Below, one piece after another: positions 8,019-16,771 of a stretch of DNA of 64,000 nt. The notes beneath the pieces were generated by a model. It saw nothing but the letters and a program-made list of their open reading frames with translations, searched no databases and was not told where the DNA came from. Position 1 is the stretch's first letter. Each line of letters opens with the position of its first letter. The position numbers and the translations under genes were made by a program. The DNA is from Maridesulfovibrio ferrireducens (GTDB taxonomy: Bacteria > Desulfobacterota > Desulfovibrionia > Desulfovibrionales > Desulfovibrionaceae), in assembly GCF_016342405.1 (NCBI RefSeq), contig NZ_JAEINN010000007.1, forward strand, positions 62,001 to 126,000. The letters are read 5' to 3'.

Positions 8019-9218
8019 ATGACAAAAGTTTGCTCTCGCCGTAGTTTTTTTCTTAAATTAATTTTCGCAATTTCTGTGCTCGTCGTTTTGCTGGGTTTTG
8101 TGTTGAAACCTGTTCCTGCTTTTTCGCGAACTTTGAAAGTGATGGTAGTTCCGGATAGAAGCCAATCTCAGATGCAACCTGCCATTTTTTATGCGTTTAA
8201 AACTTCTACGCATCGATCAATGGTTGAAAAAAAACTGGATATGAAGTTTACAATTTTCAATCCTTATTTAACGAAAGAGGTTACAGGCCGTCAAAAGGCG
8301 ATTCTCATAAATTTGGAAGCCGGACGCGATTCTGTCGTTAAGGCGAAAAATAAACTCAAAAAAGGCGAAAAACTTTTTGATGTAATTATGGCTGGCATAA
8401 AAGCTGATCCAAAATCACCGCTAGCTAAAGCTCATGCTGAAATTTCTGATATGATGAAGGATTATTGTCTGTTGGTTGTAGAATCTACGGGACTAACTGT
8501 TTTACATCCTATTTTTTATAATCCTGAAGTGAAGAAGCTTGAAGTCGGGTATGCAGTAAGTGAAGATGTAAACGATACCCTTTATGGTTTATTCTTCATT
8601 GATGCGGCCTTGAATCAGAAAAAGCCGATTTATGGAACCTGTCATGGCGCTCAATTAGGATATTTGTACGCTGGCGGAGGATTGATCAGACTTTTCCCAC
8701 CTGAAACAGATTGGAAAGTTAAACCCTTATATGCGCGTAACAATCCTTATGGCGGACCAACCGAAGTGTGGACCATTGATCAAATGTTGAACTCACGTAA
8801 CCTTGAAGATCGCACTGAATATTCTATGATTAAATATCCTTTGCCTGAAATGTTTGGCAAAGGCGGAGCAGTTGGTAAAGCATATGTTAATAAGGACTTG
8901 AATCACACTCTGGGAATGACCGAGCCAGTGCCTGTAATTGATGATTTTTCGGTAATTTCTTTTCATCCGCTTAGTTTGAAGAAGGGGGAAGCCGATTCTT
9001 ATGAAATTAAGGGCGCTGTTCCCGACTATCCGCAGGTGAAGGATGCTAATCGGGAAGTTTTTAATAAGGCTCTCAGGCGGGGAGTGATTGTTGATCTGTT
9101 TAAGTACAAGACGTTGCTGGGATTTCAGTATCATCCGCAATATACTTATGATTATTTACAAACTTCAGCTATTTTTGATTATTTAGTTAAGCAGGCCGCT
9201 GAGTATAAAAGTGAATAG
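8019..9218 (+). CDS. Tat-exported class I glutamine-amidotransferase-like protein
   Basis: The start is the ATG at 8019 behind a perfect AAGGAGG. The N-terminus holds SRRSFFLK followed by a hydrophobic stretch and PAFS, a textbook twin-arginine signal, so the protein should be exported folded. The mature part contains YGTCHGAQLGY near residue 210, the nucleophile elbow of class I amidotransferases and C26-type gamma-glutamyl hydrolases, and QYHPQ near residue 370, which supplies the histidine; the usual Glu after HP is Gln here. Such domains normally work in the cytoplasm. Substrate and role are unknown. It is monocistronic and ends at a strong terminator. Confidence 0.65.
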   Translation: MTKVCSRRSFFLKLIFAISVLVVLLGFVLKPVPAFSRTLKVMVVPDRSQSQMQPAIFYAFKTSTHRSMVEKKLDMKFTIFNPYLTKEVTGRQKAILINLEAGRDSVVKAKNKLKKGEKLFDVIMAGIKADPKSPLAKAHAEISDMMKDYCLLVVESTGLTVLHPIFYNPEVKKLEVGYAVSEDVNDTLYGLFFIDAALNQKKPIYGTCHGAQLGYLYAGGGLIRLFPPETDWKVKPLYARNNPYGGPTEVWTIDQMLNSRNLEDRTEYSMIKYPLPEMFGKGGAVGKAYVNKDLNHTLGMTEPVPVIDDFSVISFHPLSLKKGEADSYEIKGAVPDYPQVKDANREVFNKALRRGVIVDLFKYKTLLGFQYHPQYTYDYLQTSAIFDYLVKQAAEYKSE

Positions 9219-9248
9219 TAAGTAATTAGTGTTTATCTTTTTATTTTG

Positions 9249-9279
9249 GGCCAGCCTCGTTTGAGGCTGGCCTTTTTTT
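9249..9279 (+). terminator. Rho-independent terminator
   Basis: GGCCAGCCTC and GAGGCTGGCC pair perfectly around GTTT and are followed by seven T. Confidence 0.95.
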
Positions 9280-9397
9280 GTGAATGTTGGGCATATTTTT
9301 TAATGTTGTTTGATAATACAAAATTATCTCTTTTTACGTCATTCTCTGGCAAATATTGTCGCATGTATATTTTATCCTATTGTTAGTTGAAGTGGTG

Positions 9398-9429
9398 AAT
9401 TCACTCAAAATAATGATTTTGAGTGAATT
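9398..9429 (+). promoter_or_regulatory. Perfect 14-bp inverted repeat upstream of the RHS gene
   Basis: AATTCACTCAAAAT is followed, after AATG, by its exact complement, 30 bases before the ATG at 9460. The tail is TGTTTGTT, so it could be a weak terminator/attenuator or a dimer-binding operator. Confidence 0.45.
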
Positions 9430-9459
9430 TGTTTGTTAACCATAATGATAGGATTTTTT

Positions 9460-9489
9460 ATGAACACTCAGAATGATTACATTTTATAA
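9460..9489 (+). other. Nine-codon frame in phase with the RHS gene, closed by TAA
   Basis: An ATG at 9460 behind AGGA opens a frame of nine codons that stops at TAA 9487-9489. The frame is in phase with the RHS gene and continues without another stop (RKRRADLTPALK) to the methionine at 9526. Because the ribosome site is here and not at 9526, 9460 looks like the original start and the TAA like a nonsense mutation (CAA or GAA to TAA), unless the peptide serves reinitiation. Confidence 0.5.
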
Positions 9490-9525
9490 AGAAAGAGAAG
9501 AGCGGACTTAACTCCTGCATTAAAA

Positions 9526-11418
9526 ATGTATGGTGAAAAGGATTCGCCAGAAATGCAACTCGATAACATGTGGGAAGTCGTCTCTCGTTCATCTGGAGCA
9601 AAGTTACAGGTTATGGAACCGGATTTTTCGGACTTTTCAGCTTCGGATCGTATGTATTCTTCCATGATGAAGCCGGAGGTGAAGACTCAATGGGATCAGA
9701 AGAACCGTGAGTGGACGCAACTAAAGGAAAGGTTTCAATTGATTAAGCGTCATGCTCATGCTCGGTTTATGTTTGAAAATCCTAATCTGAAATTGGCGCG
9801 GGACTTGGCCGAAACAGATTACGGAAAAGAACTGATTGCCGATTTTGGGCAGAGACGAAATCAGAATGTGCGGCAACAGCAGGATTCAGCTTCTCAGCAA
9901 ATACAACTCCAAACCGGAACAGGGGCGGATCTTCATGATGAATTTGAACGTGACGGGGTAGATTATAATCCAGACGATAGTATTCAAGTTATTCCTTTTG
10001 TCGTACCCGGAGCAAAAGCTCCTTATGCTGTATTGGTAACCGCTCGTGATGATGACGGTAGAATTATTGAGAAGCAGCTTAATCTAGGGGATAGTTACCA
10101 TAATGTTCAATATGAATATGACGCTGGTGGTAGGTTGAGTCGCGTTATTAGCGAAGGCAAGGTTCTCGAGCATTATCAATATGGTAAAAATGGTGAACGG
10201 GTTACATCCGAAACTGTTAATACAGGGTTTCGTCAATATAAGTACGATAAAGATTTAAGACTCATTCAAGCTTGTAATGTCACGTATGTATATAATCGTT
10301 ATGGTAGTTTGTCTGAAAAGAAGGACAGAGGGCTGGTTACGAAGTATGAATATTTTCCAAAAGGCCAGATTTCTAAAGTTTTTTTGCCAGATGGACGCAA
10401 AATTGAGTATCACTGCGATTTACGTGGTGTTCGTGTCGCTAAGTCTATTAATGGTAAGATCGTAGAGAAATATTTTTGGAAGGATTTTACTACATTGGAT
10501 TCTGTTATAGATGGTAGTGGAAAGAACCGACTCTTTTTTAGTCGTGATAAAAAAAATGGTCAGTTTGTTGTGACCATCAATAGCGTCGTCTACTACCTTG
10601 CCTCGGATCAGGTCGGCTCTGTTTATATGTTTGCAGACAAAGACGGAAATGAGCTAAAGAAGATCATATTTGATTCATTTGGTAATAAGTTTGTCGATAC
10701 CCGTGAGTGTGTTGAGATTCCGCTAGGCTTCGCTGGTGGATTATTTGATAAAGATACAGGCCTTATTCATTTCGGATTTCGTGAGTATGATCCAGAGATT
10801 GGACGTTTCACAGCACAAGACCCTTTGGGGTTTGGTGGCGGGGATGTAGATGTTTATGGGTATTGTTTGGATGATCCGATTAATGCCGTGGACTCATCTG
10901 GGTTAATGGGATCATTTGGTGGTTTTTTTAGAGAAAGGCATGATCTCAAAACATATTATGTTTGGAAGGCTAATGAAGTTGCTTGTGATGCTTGCACAAA
11001 GAAAAACGGTGAAATTTCAGAAACTCCAACAATGGTACGTCCACATCCTAATTGTAAGTGTCGTCAAGTTAAATGCGAAGAATGGACTGAGTATTCTGAT
11101 TGGGAATTTATAAAAGAAATAAAAACAATCAGTTATAAAGTTTATTCACAATTTAATTCTTTTACTGGAATTTATGGGACTGCAAATTGGCAGAAATATT
11201 ATATTGCAGAAGAAAAAAGAGTCAAGATTAAGGTTCGACAACTTGATGGTAAAAAAGAGTTCATATCGGAAACAGCAGAATATGGAAAAAATCGTAAAAG
11301 CGAAGTTAAATCTACGTGGGCAAAAAGAGTCTTTACTGGGCGTGATATTGAGAACGGTGATATGGGGTATTCTACTAATCCGTGGACTGGCGAGACCTTA
11401 TGGTTTCCTCTTAATTAG
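9526..11418 (+). CDS. RHS-repeat protein with variable C-terminal (toxin-like) domain
   Basis: The central part (about residues 190-450) consists of YD/RHS repeats (YEYDAGGRLSRV, YQYGKNGERV, YEYFPKG) and ends in the RHS core signature FGFREYDPEIGRFTAQDPLG and DPINAVDSSG. About 170 residues follow that differ in character, as in polymorphic toxins whose C-terminal domain is swapped. That tail begins with a cysteine/histidine module (C487, C490, H507, C510, C512; HPNCKC) resembling the zinc module of MuF-type phage head proteins; the rest I do not recognise. At 630 residues it is short for an RHS protein and has no signal peptide. An in-frame TAA at 9487 separates it from a better start at 9460. 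Confidence 0.75.
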   Translation: MYGEKDSPEMQLDNMWEVVSRSSGAKLQVMEPDFSDFSASDRMYSSMMKPEVKTQWDQKNREWTQLKERFQLIKRHAHARFMFENPNLKLARDLAETDYGKELIADFGQRRNQNVRQQQDSASQQIQLQTGTGADLHDEFERDGVDYNPDDSIQVIPFVVPGAKAPYAVLVTARDDDGRIIEKQLNLGDSYHNVQYEYDAGGRLSRVISEGKVLEHYQYGKNGERVTSETVNTGFRQYKYDKDLRLIQACNVTYVYNRYGSLSEKKDRGLVTKYEYFPKGQISKVFLPDGRKIEYHCDLRGVRVAKSINGKIVEKYFWKDFTTLDSVIDGSGKNRLFFSRDKKNGQFVVTINSVVYYLASDQVGSVYMFADKDGNELKKIIFDSFGNKFVDTRECVEIPLGFAGGLFDKDTGLIHFGFREYDPEIGRFTAQDPLGFGGGDVDVYGYCLDDPINAVDSSGLMGSFGGFFRERHDLKTYYVWKANEVACDACTKKNGEISETPTMVRPHPNCKCRQVKCEEWTEYSDWEFIKEIKTISYKVYSQFNSFTGIYGTANWQKYYIAEEKRVKIKVRQLDGKKEFISETAEYGKNRKSEVKSTWAKRVFTGRDIENGDMGYSTNPWTGETLWFPLN

Positions 11419-12034
11419 TTTTATATTGATTTCTTCTACAGTCCTTTCTGCATGCCAACATAAGAAAGAAATGGATACTACCCTTTTCTTAGGTCCACCA
11501 TTAGGGGAAACAATCCTTTTAGAAGATGGCGAGGGGGCTGTTACGAGGCGAACTTGCACAGCGATATCAGAAGAAGGGGTTTATTCTATTGAAGAAAGAA
11601 CACGTTTTTTGACTGGCAACGTAACGGAAGAGAATATAGCTAAAAATAAACTCTCTGAGAAAGTTGTACGTATTATAAGAGGGGAAGAAGATCTCGTTAA
11701 TAACTATACGTTGCAAGCTAAAGATGGTAAAATTATTCTTCATAATACAACTTTTGATAAGACTGACATCATGCTTGATTTTACAAGTAGAAAATGGGTT
11801 ATCTATGGTCGATCCACTCATGGTAAGATTAAAATGGAGTGCCGAATTGTAAGGGAAAAAGAAGATTTTATACGTGGTAAAAAACGTAAGCTTATATATG
11901 TAGAAATGTATAGTAAGCTTAATAATGAGCCTTTTGTGGATGCTTATACTATAGCTTCAGGTTTAGGCATTATTTATAGTGAATCAGTTTCATACGGTAA
12001 GACTTTTGTTTTATATTCTTTAAAGGATAAATGA
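11357..12034 (+). CDS. Lipoprotein overlapping the RHS gene, possible immunity protein
   Basis: The frame encodes a lipoprotein signal (hydrophobic GFLLISFILISSTVL, then lipobox LSAC) and about 190 mature residues of mixed beta character that I do not recognise. The start is unclear: no ATG lies in a sensible place. GTG at 11357 or 11342 or TTG at 11348 would put the start inside the 3' end of the RHS gene, an overlap of about 60 bases. Position directly behind an RHS toxin-like gene, with overlap, is the usual place of the cognate immunity gene; a lipoprotein would protect in the periplasm. That role is inference only. The frame ends about 105 bases before a bidirectional terminator. Confidence 0.6.
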   Translation: MIWGILLIRGLARPYGFLLISFILISSTVLSACQHKKEMDTTLFLGPPLGETILLEDGEGAVTRRTCTAISEEGVYSIEERTRFLTGNVTEENIAKNKLSEKVVRIIRGEEDLVNNYTLQAKDGKIILHNTTFDKTDIMLDFTSRKWVIYGRSTHGKIKMECRIVREKEDFIRGKKRKLIYVEMYSKLNNEPFVDAYTIASGLGIIYSESVSYGKTFVLYSLKDK

Positions 12035-12139
12035 TTTGTGTTCGTGGGCTGGTTTTTTTCTTTAGTGTAGTGTTCTAATTTTTATCATAAGAAGATGTGG
12101 CCGGGTAATTTTAAATCCCGGTATCTTGCTTCAAATACA

Positions 12140-12174
12140 GAAAGCCCGTCTACACTAAGTGCAGACGGGCTTTC
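12140..12174. terminator. Bidirectional terminator between the RHS locus and fdh
   Basis: GAAAGCCCGTCT and its perfect complement flank an 11-base loop that itself contains CAC/GTG. It lies between convergent units and can serve both strands, though U tracts are short. Confidence 0.75.
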
Positions 12175-12228
12175 ATGTGGAGTGCTACGGATCTTAACGA
12201 TCTGTTGCAATTTTAGACTGTAACTCGG

Positions 12229-12654
12229 TTACTTGATTCCATCCGGATGACATGAGGAAGCTGTACATCCGGTCATTTCTGGATCATTTCCGAATTCTTT
12301 AATGTGACAGGATACGCATGAAGGGCGTTTTTCGTTGTTACGCTTTATATGCATTGCCTTAAAGTAAGACTTGTAACCTTTTGCCGGGACTGGTTCAAAA
12401 TTGTTGTGGCAAGTTGCACAACTTGTTGGAACCTTGGATTTTCTAAGAGCATGGTGACAATCAACACATTCATAATTTTCATGACTTGAGTGATTGAACG
12501 CAACTCCGAGATCGTCTTTGCTGTTACCTTTGATGAAATTAATCATAATTTCATCTTCAGGAGCTTCAAAACCCGCTTTGTCGTCAGCGTTAGCCGCGAT
12601 AGTTAAAACCGTCATGCCTATACAGAGCAGGCACACGATAAATAAGTTTTTCAT
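12229..12654 (-). CDS. Periplasmic tetraheme cytochrome c3-like protein
   Basis: The 141-residue precursor has a signal peptide ending at ANA-DD and four heme-binding motifs: CVDCH, CATCH, CVSCH and CTASSCH (a CX4CH site, common in class III cytochromes c). Axial histidines are available, including the HH in CVDCHH. It is the electron acceptor encoded with formate dehydrogenase (FdhABC3 arrangement of Desulfovibrio) and passes electrons from periplasmic formate oxidation to other cytochromes and membrane complexes. It follows fdhB by 24 bases and has an AGGAAA ribosome site, so it is the last gene of the fdh operon. Confidence 0.92.
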   Translation of the reverse strand: MKNLFIVCLLCIGMTVLTIAANADDKAGFEAPEDEIMINFIKGNSKDDLGVAFNHSSHENYECVDCHHALRKSKVPTSCATCHNNFEPVPAKGYKSYFKAMHIKRNNEKRPSCVSCHIKEFGNDPEMTGCTASSCHPDGIK

Positions 12655-12678
12655 TTTATTTCCTTTTTGTGTGTCTGT

Positions 12679-13434
12679 TTAGGCTTTATTCTTTTTGCCG
12701 AGAGCCGCTGTCAAAAATCCGCGGCGCGAGCTTTTTGTCGGAGCAGGGCCGTTAGCCATTAAAGTATTACGCTGATCTGCTGAAGCCAGAAGATTTTCGT
12801 GATAGCTATCCGGTGCTGATTCGCACAGGTAGATAACGCGGACATCTTCAGGATCAGCAAGGTAAGCTTTCGGCTTAGTTTTTTTGACTTCTGCCAGACG
12901 TTTATTTGCAAGATCGAGCATTTCTTCACGGTCACCAAAATTCATGGTGCCGGTAGGACAGCTCTGTACGCAGGCGGGAAGCATTCCCATCTGAACGCGG
13001 TCTATGCACATGTCACATTTATTCCAAATACCTGTTTCAGGGTCTTGGCGTGGAACATTGTAAGGACAGAGTTCCCAGCTTTCAACTTTTCCGACTTTGG
13101 TTTTGGCTTTGTCAGTCATGATAACTGCGCCGGTTTCCGGGTCCTGAACAACTCCGCCGGGAGCATACATGTTAACCGTGTATTTACAAGGCGGCTCAAT
13201 GCAATGTCTGCACTGTTCTGGGAAGAAGAACCAGTTCAGTTTATTTTTGTCGTCTTCCACTTCATTAAAGCGCACGAGACGAAGGGTTTTAGAAGATAGA
13301 TCCTGCGGGTTTTGGTGAGACCCCATATTGCGGGTCTTTTCAGCAGGGAGTTTTTTCCACTGCTTACATGCCACCTGGCAACCGCGGCAGGCGGTACAAA
13401 GGGTGAGGTCTACAAAAAAACTTTTACCATTCAT
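12679..13434 (-). CDS. fdhB: Formate dehydrogenase, iron-sulfur beta subunit
   Basis: This 251-residue ferredoxin-like subunit carries electrons from the FdhA active site to cytochrome c3. Cysteine clusters for several [4Fe-4S] centres are visible: CTACRGCQVACK near residue 13, CRHCIEPPC near 75, and CDMCIDRVQMG with CVQSCPTG near 140-160. There is no signal peptide and no C-terminal membrane helix, as in soluble periplasmic FdhAB enzymes, so it should be exported with FdhA by the Tat system. The ATG overlaps the fdhA stop (TAATG) and GGAGG lies inside fdhA. Oddly, residues about 232-241 read SRRGFLTAAL, a twin-arginine-like motif at the wrong end. Confidence 0.92.
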   Translation of the reverse strand: MNGKSFFVDLTLCTACRGCQVACKQWKKLPAEKTRNMGSHQNPQDLSSKTLRLVRFNEVEDDKNKLNWFFFPEQCRHCIEPPCKYTVNMYAPGGVVQDPETGAVIMTDKAKTKVGKVESWELCPYNVPRQDPETGIWNKCDMCIDRVQMGMLPACVQSCPTGTMNFGDREEMLDLANKRLAEVKKTKPKAYLADPEDVRVIYLCESAPDSYHENLLASADQRNTLMANGPAPTKSSRRGFLTAALGKKNKA

Positions 13435-16400
13435 TATTTGTCACCCTCCTTCCACTTGCGCAGATTAACCATAAAGGCTTTATATTCAGGAATACCAGTA
13501 TTCGGATCACCAACATTCGGAGTAACAATATTAGCAGAGTCACCACCGTTGAGAGGTGCTACCCAGCCGTAATGCCAAGGCATTCCGACCATATGAACTT
13601 GTTGCCCCTGAATCAGGTAAGGGCTGATTCGTTTAGTAACGATTGCAATTGCCCAGAGTGAACCACGAACACTTTCTATGGTAACTTTTTCGCCATTTTC
13701 GATTCCGCGGAGTTCAGCCAGTTCGGGACTGATTTCTACAAACATCTGCGGTTCCGCTTCAACCAACCATGACTGCCAACGGGTCATTGAACCTGTCTGC
13801 CAATGTTCGGTCACACGATAAGTGGTTCCGACAAATGGGTAGCGTGGATCACAAACAGCTTTTTCTTCGCTCTTAACCTGTATAGCGGTCGGGCTGTGCA
13901 AGCGTTTTGAGAATGGGTGATCTGAGACCGGACATTCGAGCGGTTCATAATATTCAGGCAATGGTCCATCTGCGCGACCGGGACCGAATAGCTGACCGAA
14001 GCCGTTTTTACGCATAATGAATGGGTGTTTGGTTCCGGGCTTCCATCCGCCATCAGGAACATCACCGACCCATTTGCTTCCGTTCCATGCAATAACAGCT
14101 TTATCCGGATTCCAAGGGTTACCCTGATTATCTACAGAAGCGCGGTTATAGAGAATACGGCGGTTAACAGGCCAACACCATGTCCAGTTCGGGAACAATC
14201 CGATCTTTGCCTGCTCTTTGGTCTGAGTAGCATCATGACGTTCAGATTTGTTCACGTCATCGGATACTGAGTTACAATACAGCCAGTTACCGGAAGTAGT
14301 GGAACCGTCATCCTGCAAGTAAGCAAAGCTTGGAACCTGCTGACCTTTTTTAAAGGTTTTACCCTTTACGACAGTATCTCTTGTGAACCAGCCGTTAGCA
14401 AGTTTCGCTGTCTGCTGAGCGCTGAATTCGTAATGTCCTTTTTCGTTCTTTTCACACATATTATTAAAGCTGAGATGTGTGATCGGTTCAGGATATGCGC
14501 CGCCTTCAGTTTCATAAAGATGAGCAAGCTCTTCCCAGATTTCATGGAAGTAGTGACCGTCAGTCTTTACATCACCGAATGTGTCAGGGCCTTGATAGCG
14601 CCACTGCATCCAACGACCGGAGTTGGAAACTGATCCTTCTTTTTCGATTGCGGAAGCGCAAGGAATAAAGAAAGTTTCAGTTTTGACTTTTTTAGGATCC
14701 ATGTCCGGACCTTTCCAGAAGTCACTTGTTTCACAACGGAAGAGGTTGACGTTGACCATCCAGTCTAGTTTGGTGAGAGCTTTACGAGTTTTGACTGAGT
14801 CAGGACTTGAGCAAGCTGGGTTCATACCCCATATAAGACCACCGGTGAATCCACCTTCGTACATTCTGTCGATTAGTGGAATCCATGAGTAAACACTGGC
14901 TTTGTGCGAATCAAGACGTGGAAGATAATTATAAGATTCCGCCGGAGTATCATCAGAATACATAGCCTTCAGAAGACTGGCGGAATATTTTGGATAATGC
15001 TGCCACCAGTTGGCACTTTCAGGGTCGGTGCTGACTGGAGTATATGTCTTATTGTACTGATCGAGAGTATCTTGACCTGCGAGCGGAGTTTTAAGATATC
15101 CGGGAAGGATATGGTAAAGCAGTGCATAGTCTGTTGAACCCTGAACGTTACACTCACCGCGAAGTGCGTTAACACCACCGCCGGCAATACCGATGTTACC
15201 GAGCATGAGCTGAATCATTGCCATGGAACGAATGTTCTGAACCCCAACTGAATGCTGAGTCCAACCCATTGCGTACATGATTGTTCCGGCTTTGCCTTTT
15301 ACTCCGGTCGCTGTGTATGTCTTGTAAAGCAGTTCCAAATCTTCGGTGGAAACACCGGATATGGAGGATACTTTTTCAGGAGTATAACGTGCGTAATGCT
15401 TTTTAAGAATCTGAAATACACATTGAGGATCTTTCAGGCTCTTATCTTGTTTTGGAATACCCTTGTCGTCCAGCTCAAAAGCCCATTTGGACTTGTCATA
15501 TGAGTTAGTTTCAGGATCGAATCCACTGAATAAGCCGTCTTTGAATCCGTAATCTTTACCAACAATAAAAGAGGCGTTGGTATAGTTGATCATGTATTCT
15601 TGGAAGTACTTTTTATTCTTGATAATGTAATTGATCATGCCGCCGAGGACAGCAATATCAGTACCTGAGCGTAAAGCAATATATGCATCAGATCTAGCTG
15701 ATGTACGTGTGAAGCGTGGGTCGACATGAATAATCTTGCCGCCGCGCTGCTGTGCTTTTACAGCCCACTTAAAGGAAATAGGATGGTTTTCGGCAGCGTT
15801 ACTGCCCATTATCAAAATACAATCACTGTTTTGTAAATCATTCCAGTGATTTGTCATCGCACCGCGCCCGAACGACTCTACCAGAGCCGCAACTGTTGCG
15901 CTGTGTCAGATCCTTGCCTGATGTTCAACATAGACCAGACCTAAAGAACGCATGAAGCTGTGCATTGCATAACATTCTTCATTGTCCAGCGCAGCTGAAC
16001 CAAGAGAAGCGATTCCCATGGTACGGTTGACAGTCTGACCTTTATCGTTCTTTTCCTGAAAAGATTTGTCGCGGGAATCTTTGATAAGACGGGCAATGCG
16101 TTTTTTACAGAAGTCCCAGTCTTTTTCTACGAATTCTTCGGCGAAAGGAGCGCGATACAGAAATTTTCCGGGACGGTCCGGGTTTTCTGTCATTTGAATT
16201 GAGCTTGCGCCCTTGGCACAGAGAGCGCCTTCATTGATAGGATGATCTGGGTTACCTTCAACGTTGACCGCACGTTTGGTCTCGAGGGAGGTGTTTACTA
16301 ACAGACCACAACCGACTGAACAGAAAGCACAGACTGAAGTTGTTTGCTTGGTCCATTTCGGATCAAGAGCTTTGGCCCGATCAACTGCCGGAGCCGCAAA

Positions 16401-16493
16401 TGCCTTACTGAGTCCGCCGAATGCGGGCGCTGCAGCAAGCCCGGCGGCTGCAACAGTAGTAAGTTTCACAAAATCTCTACGATTAATTCTCAT
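13434..16493 (-). CDS. fdhA: Formate dehydrogenase alpha subunit, selenocysteine enzyme (Mo/W)
   Basis: The catalytic subunit oxidises formate to CO2 in the periplasm at a Mo or W bis-pyranopterin centre. The N-terminus has a Tat signal (NRRDFVKLTT, then an Ala-rich stretch), followed by a [4Fe-4S] motif (CAFCSVGCG and a later ALCAKG). The frame is interrupted by TGA at 15906-15908 and then continues in the same phase for 823 codons. The context ARI-U-HSATVAAL is the selenocysteine site of FdnG-type enzymes, so TGA encodes Sec at residue 196 of about 1019, and the two reading frames are one gene. Of two adjacent ATGs the second (16493) has the better spacing from AAGGAG. Confidence 0.95.
15874..15908 (-). 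promoter_or_regulatory. SECIS element for selenocysteine insertion in fdhA
   Basis: Seventeen bases after the TGA, the mRNA can form a six-base-pair stem (GGCTCT with AGAGTC, one G-U pair) capped by GGU. This matches the position and the G/U-containing apical loop of bacterial SECIS hairpins bound by SelB. The selA, selB and selC genes are not in this window. Confidence 0.7.
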
Positions 16494-16519
16494 CATCGCT
16501 CCTTAAAATTTTGTTTGAG

Positions 16520-16771
16520 TTATCTTCCGCGAATTTCTCGCCCAAGAGTCAAAAGCAAATCGTATCCGGATAAACCGGCAAAAACAGGGCTGTCTGCAAT
16601 GTCCCCAAACACTGGAGGTAATGAAGAATATGAAGAGTAACATATACTCATTTCCTCGGCAGCAGCAGCGCAAGTTTCCAGAGAAATGCCAAGACCATTA
16701 AAGGGCAATTGAAACGCCATGACCTCAATTGATTTGTTAGAACCATTCAGAATTTTCATGAATTCATTCAT
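16520..16771 (-). CDS. Small hypothetical protein upstream of fdhA
   Basis: A frame of 83 codons ends 26 bases before the fdhA start, in the same direction. The composition looks protein-like, with a hydrophobic/Ser-rich middle (MSICYSSYSSLPPVFGD) and a basic C-terminus, but there is no motif I recognise and no convincing ribosome site before either methionine at the N-terminus. It may be a real first gene of the fdh operon or a chance frame within the leader. No function is proposed. Confidence 0.4.
   Translation of the reverse strand: MNEFMKILNGSNKSIEVMAFQLPFNGLGISLETCAAAAEEMSICYSSYSSLPPVFGDIADSPVFAGLSGYDLLLTLGREIRGR

Noticed and set aside
11174-11356. Lipoprotein gene starting at ATG 11174
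   Set aside because: It would overlap the RHS gene by 245 bases and put more than 80 polar residues before the signal peptide.
15857-15906. Formate dehydrogenase as two separate genes or a nonsense pseudogene
   Set aside because: The TGA lies at the conserved selenocysteine site with a SECIS-like hairpin and the frame continues unchanged.
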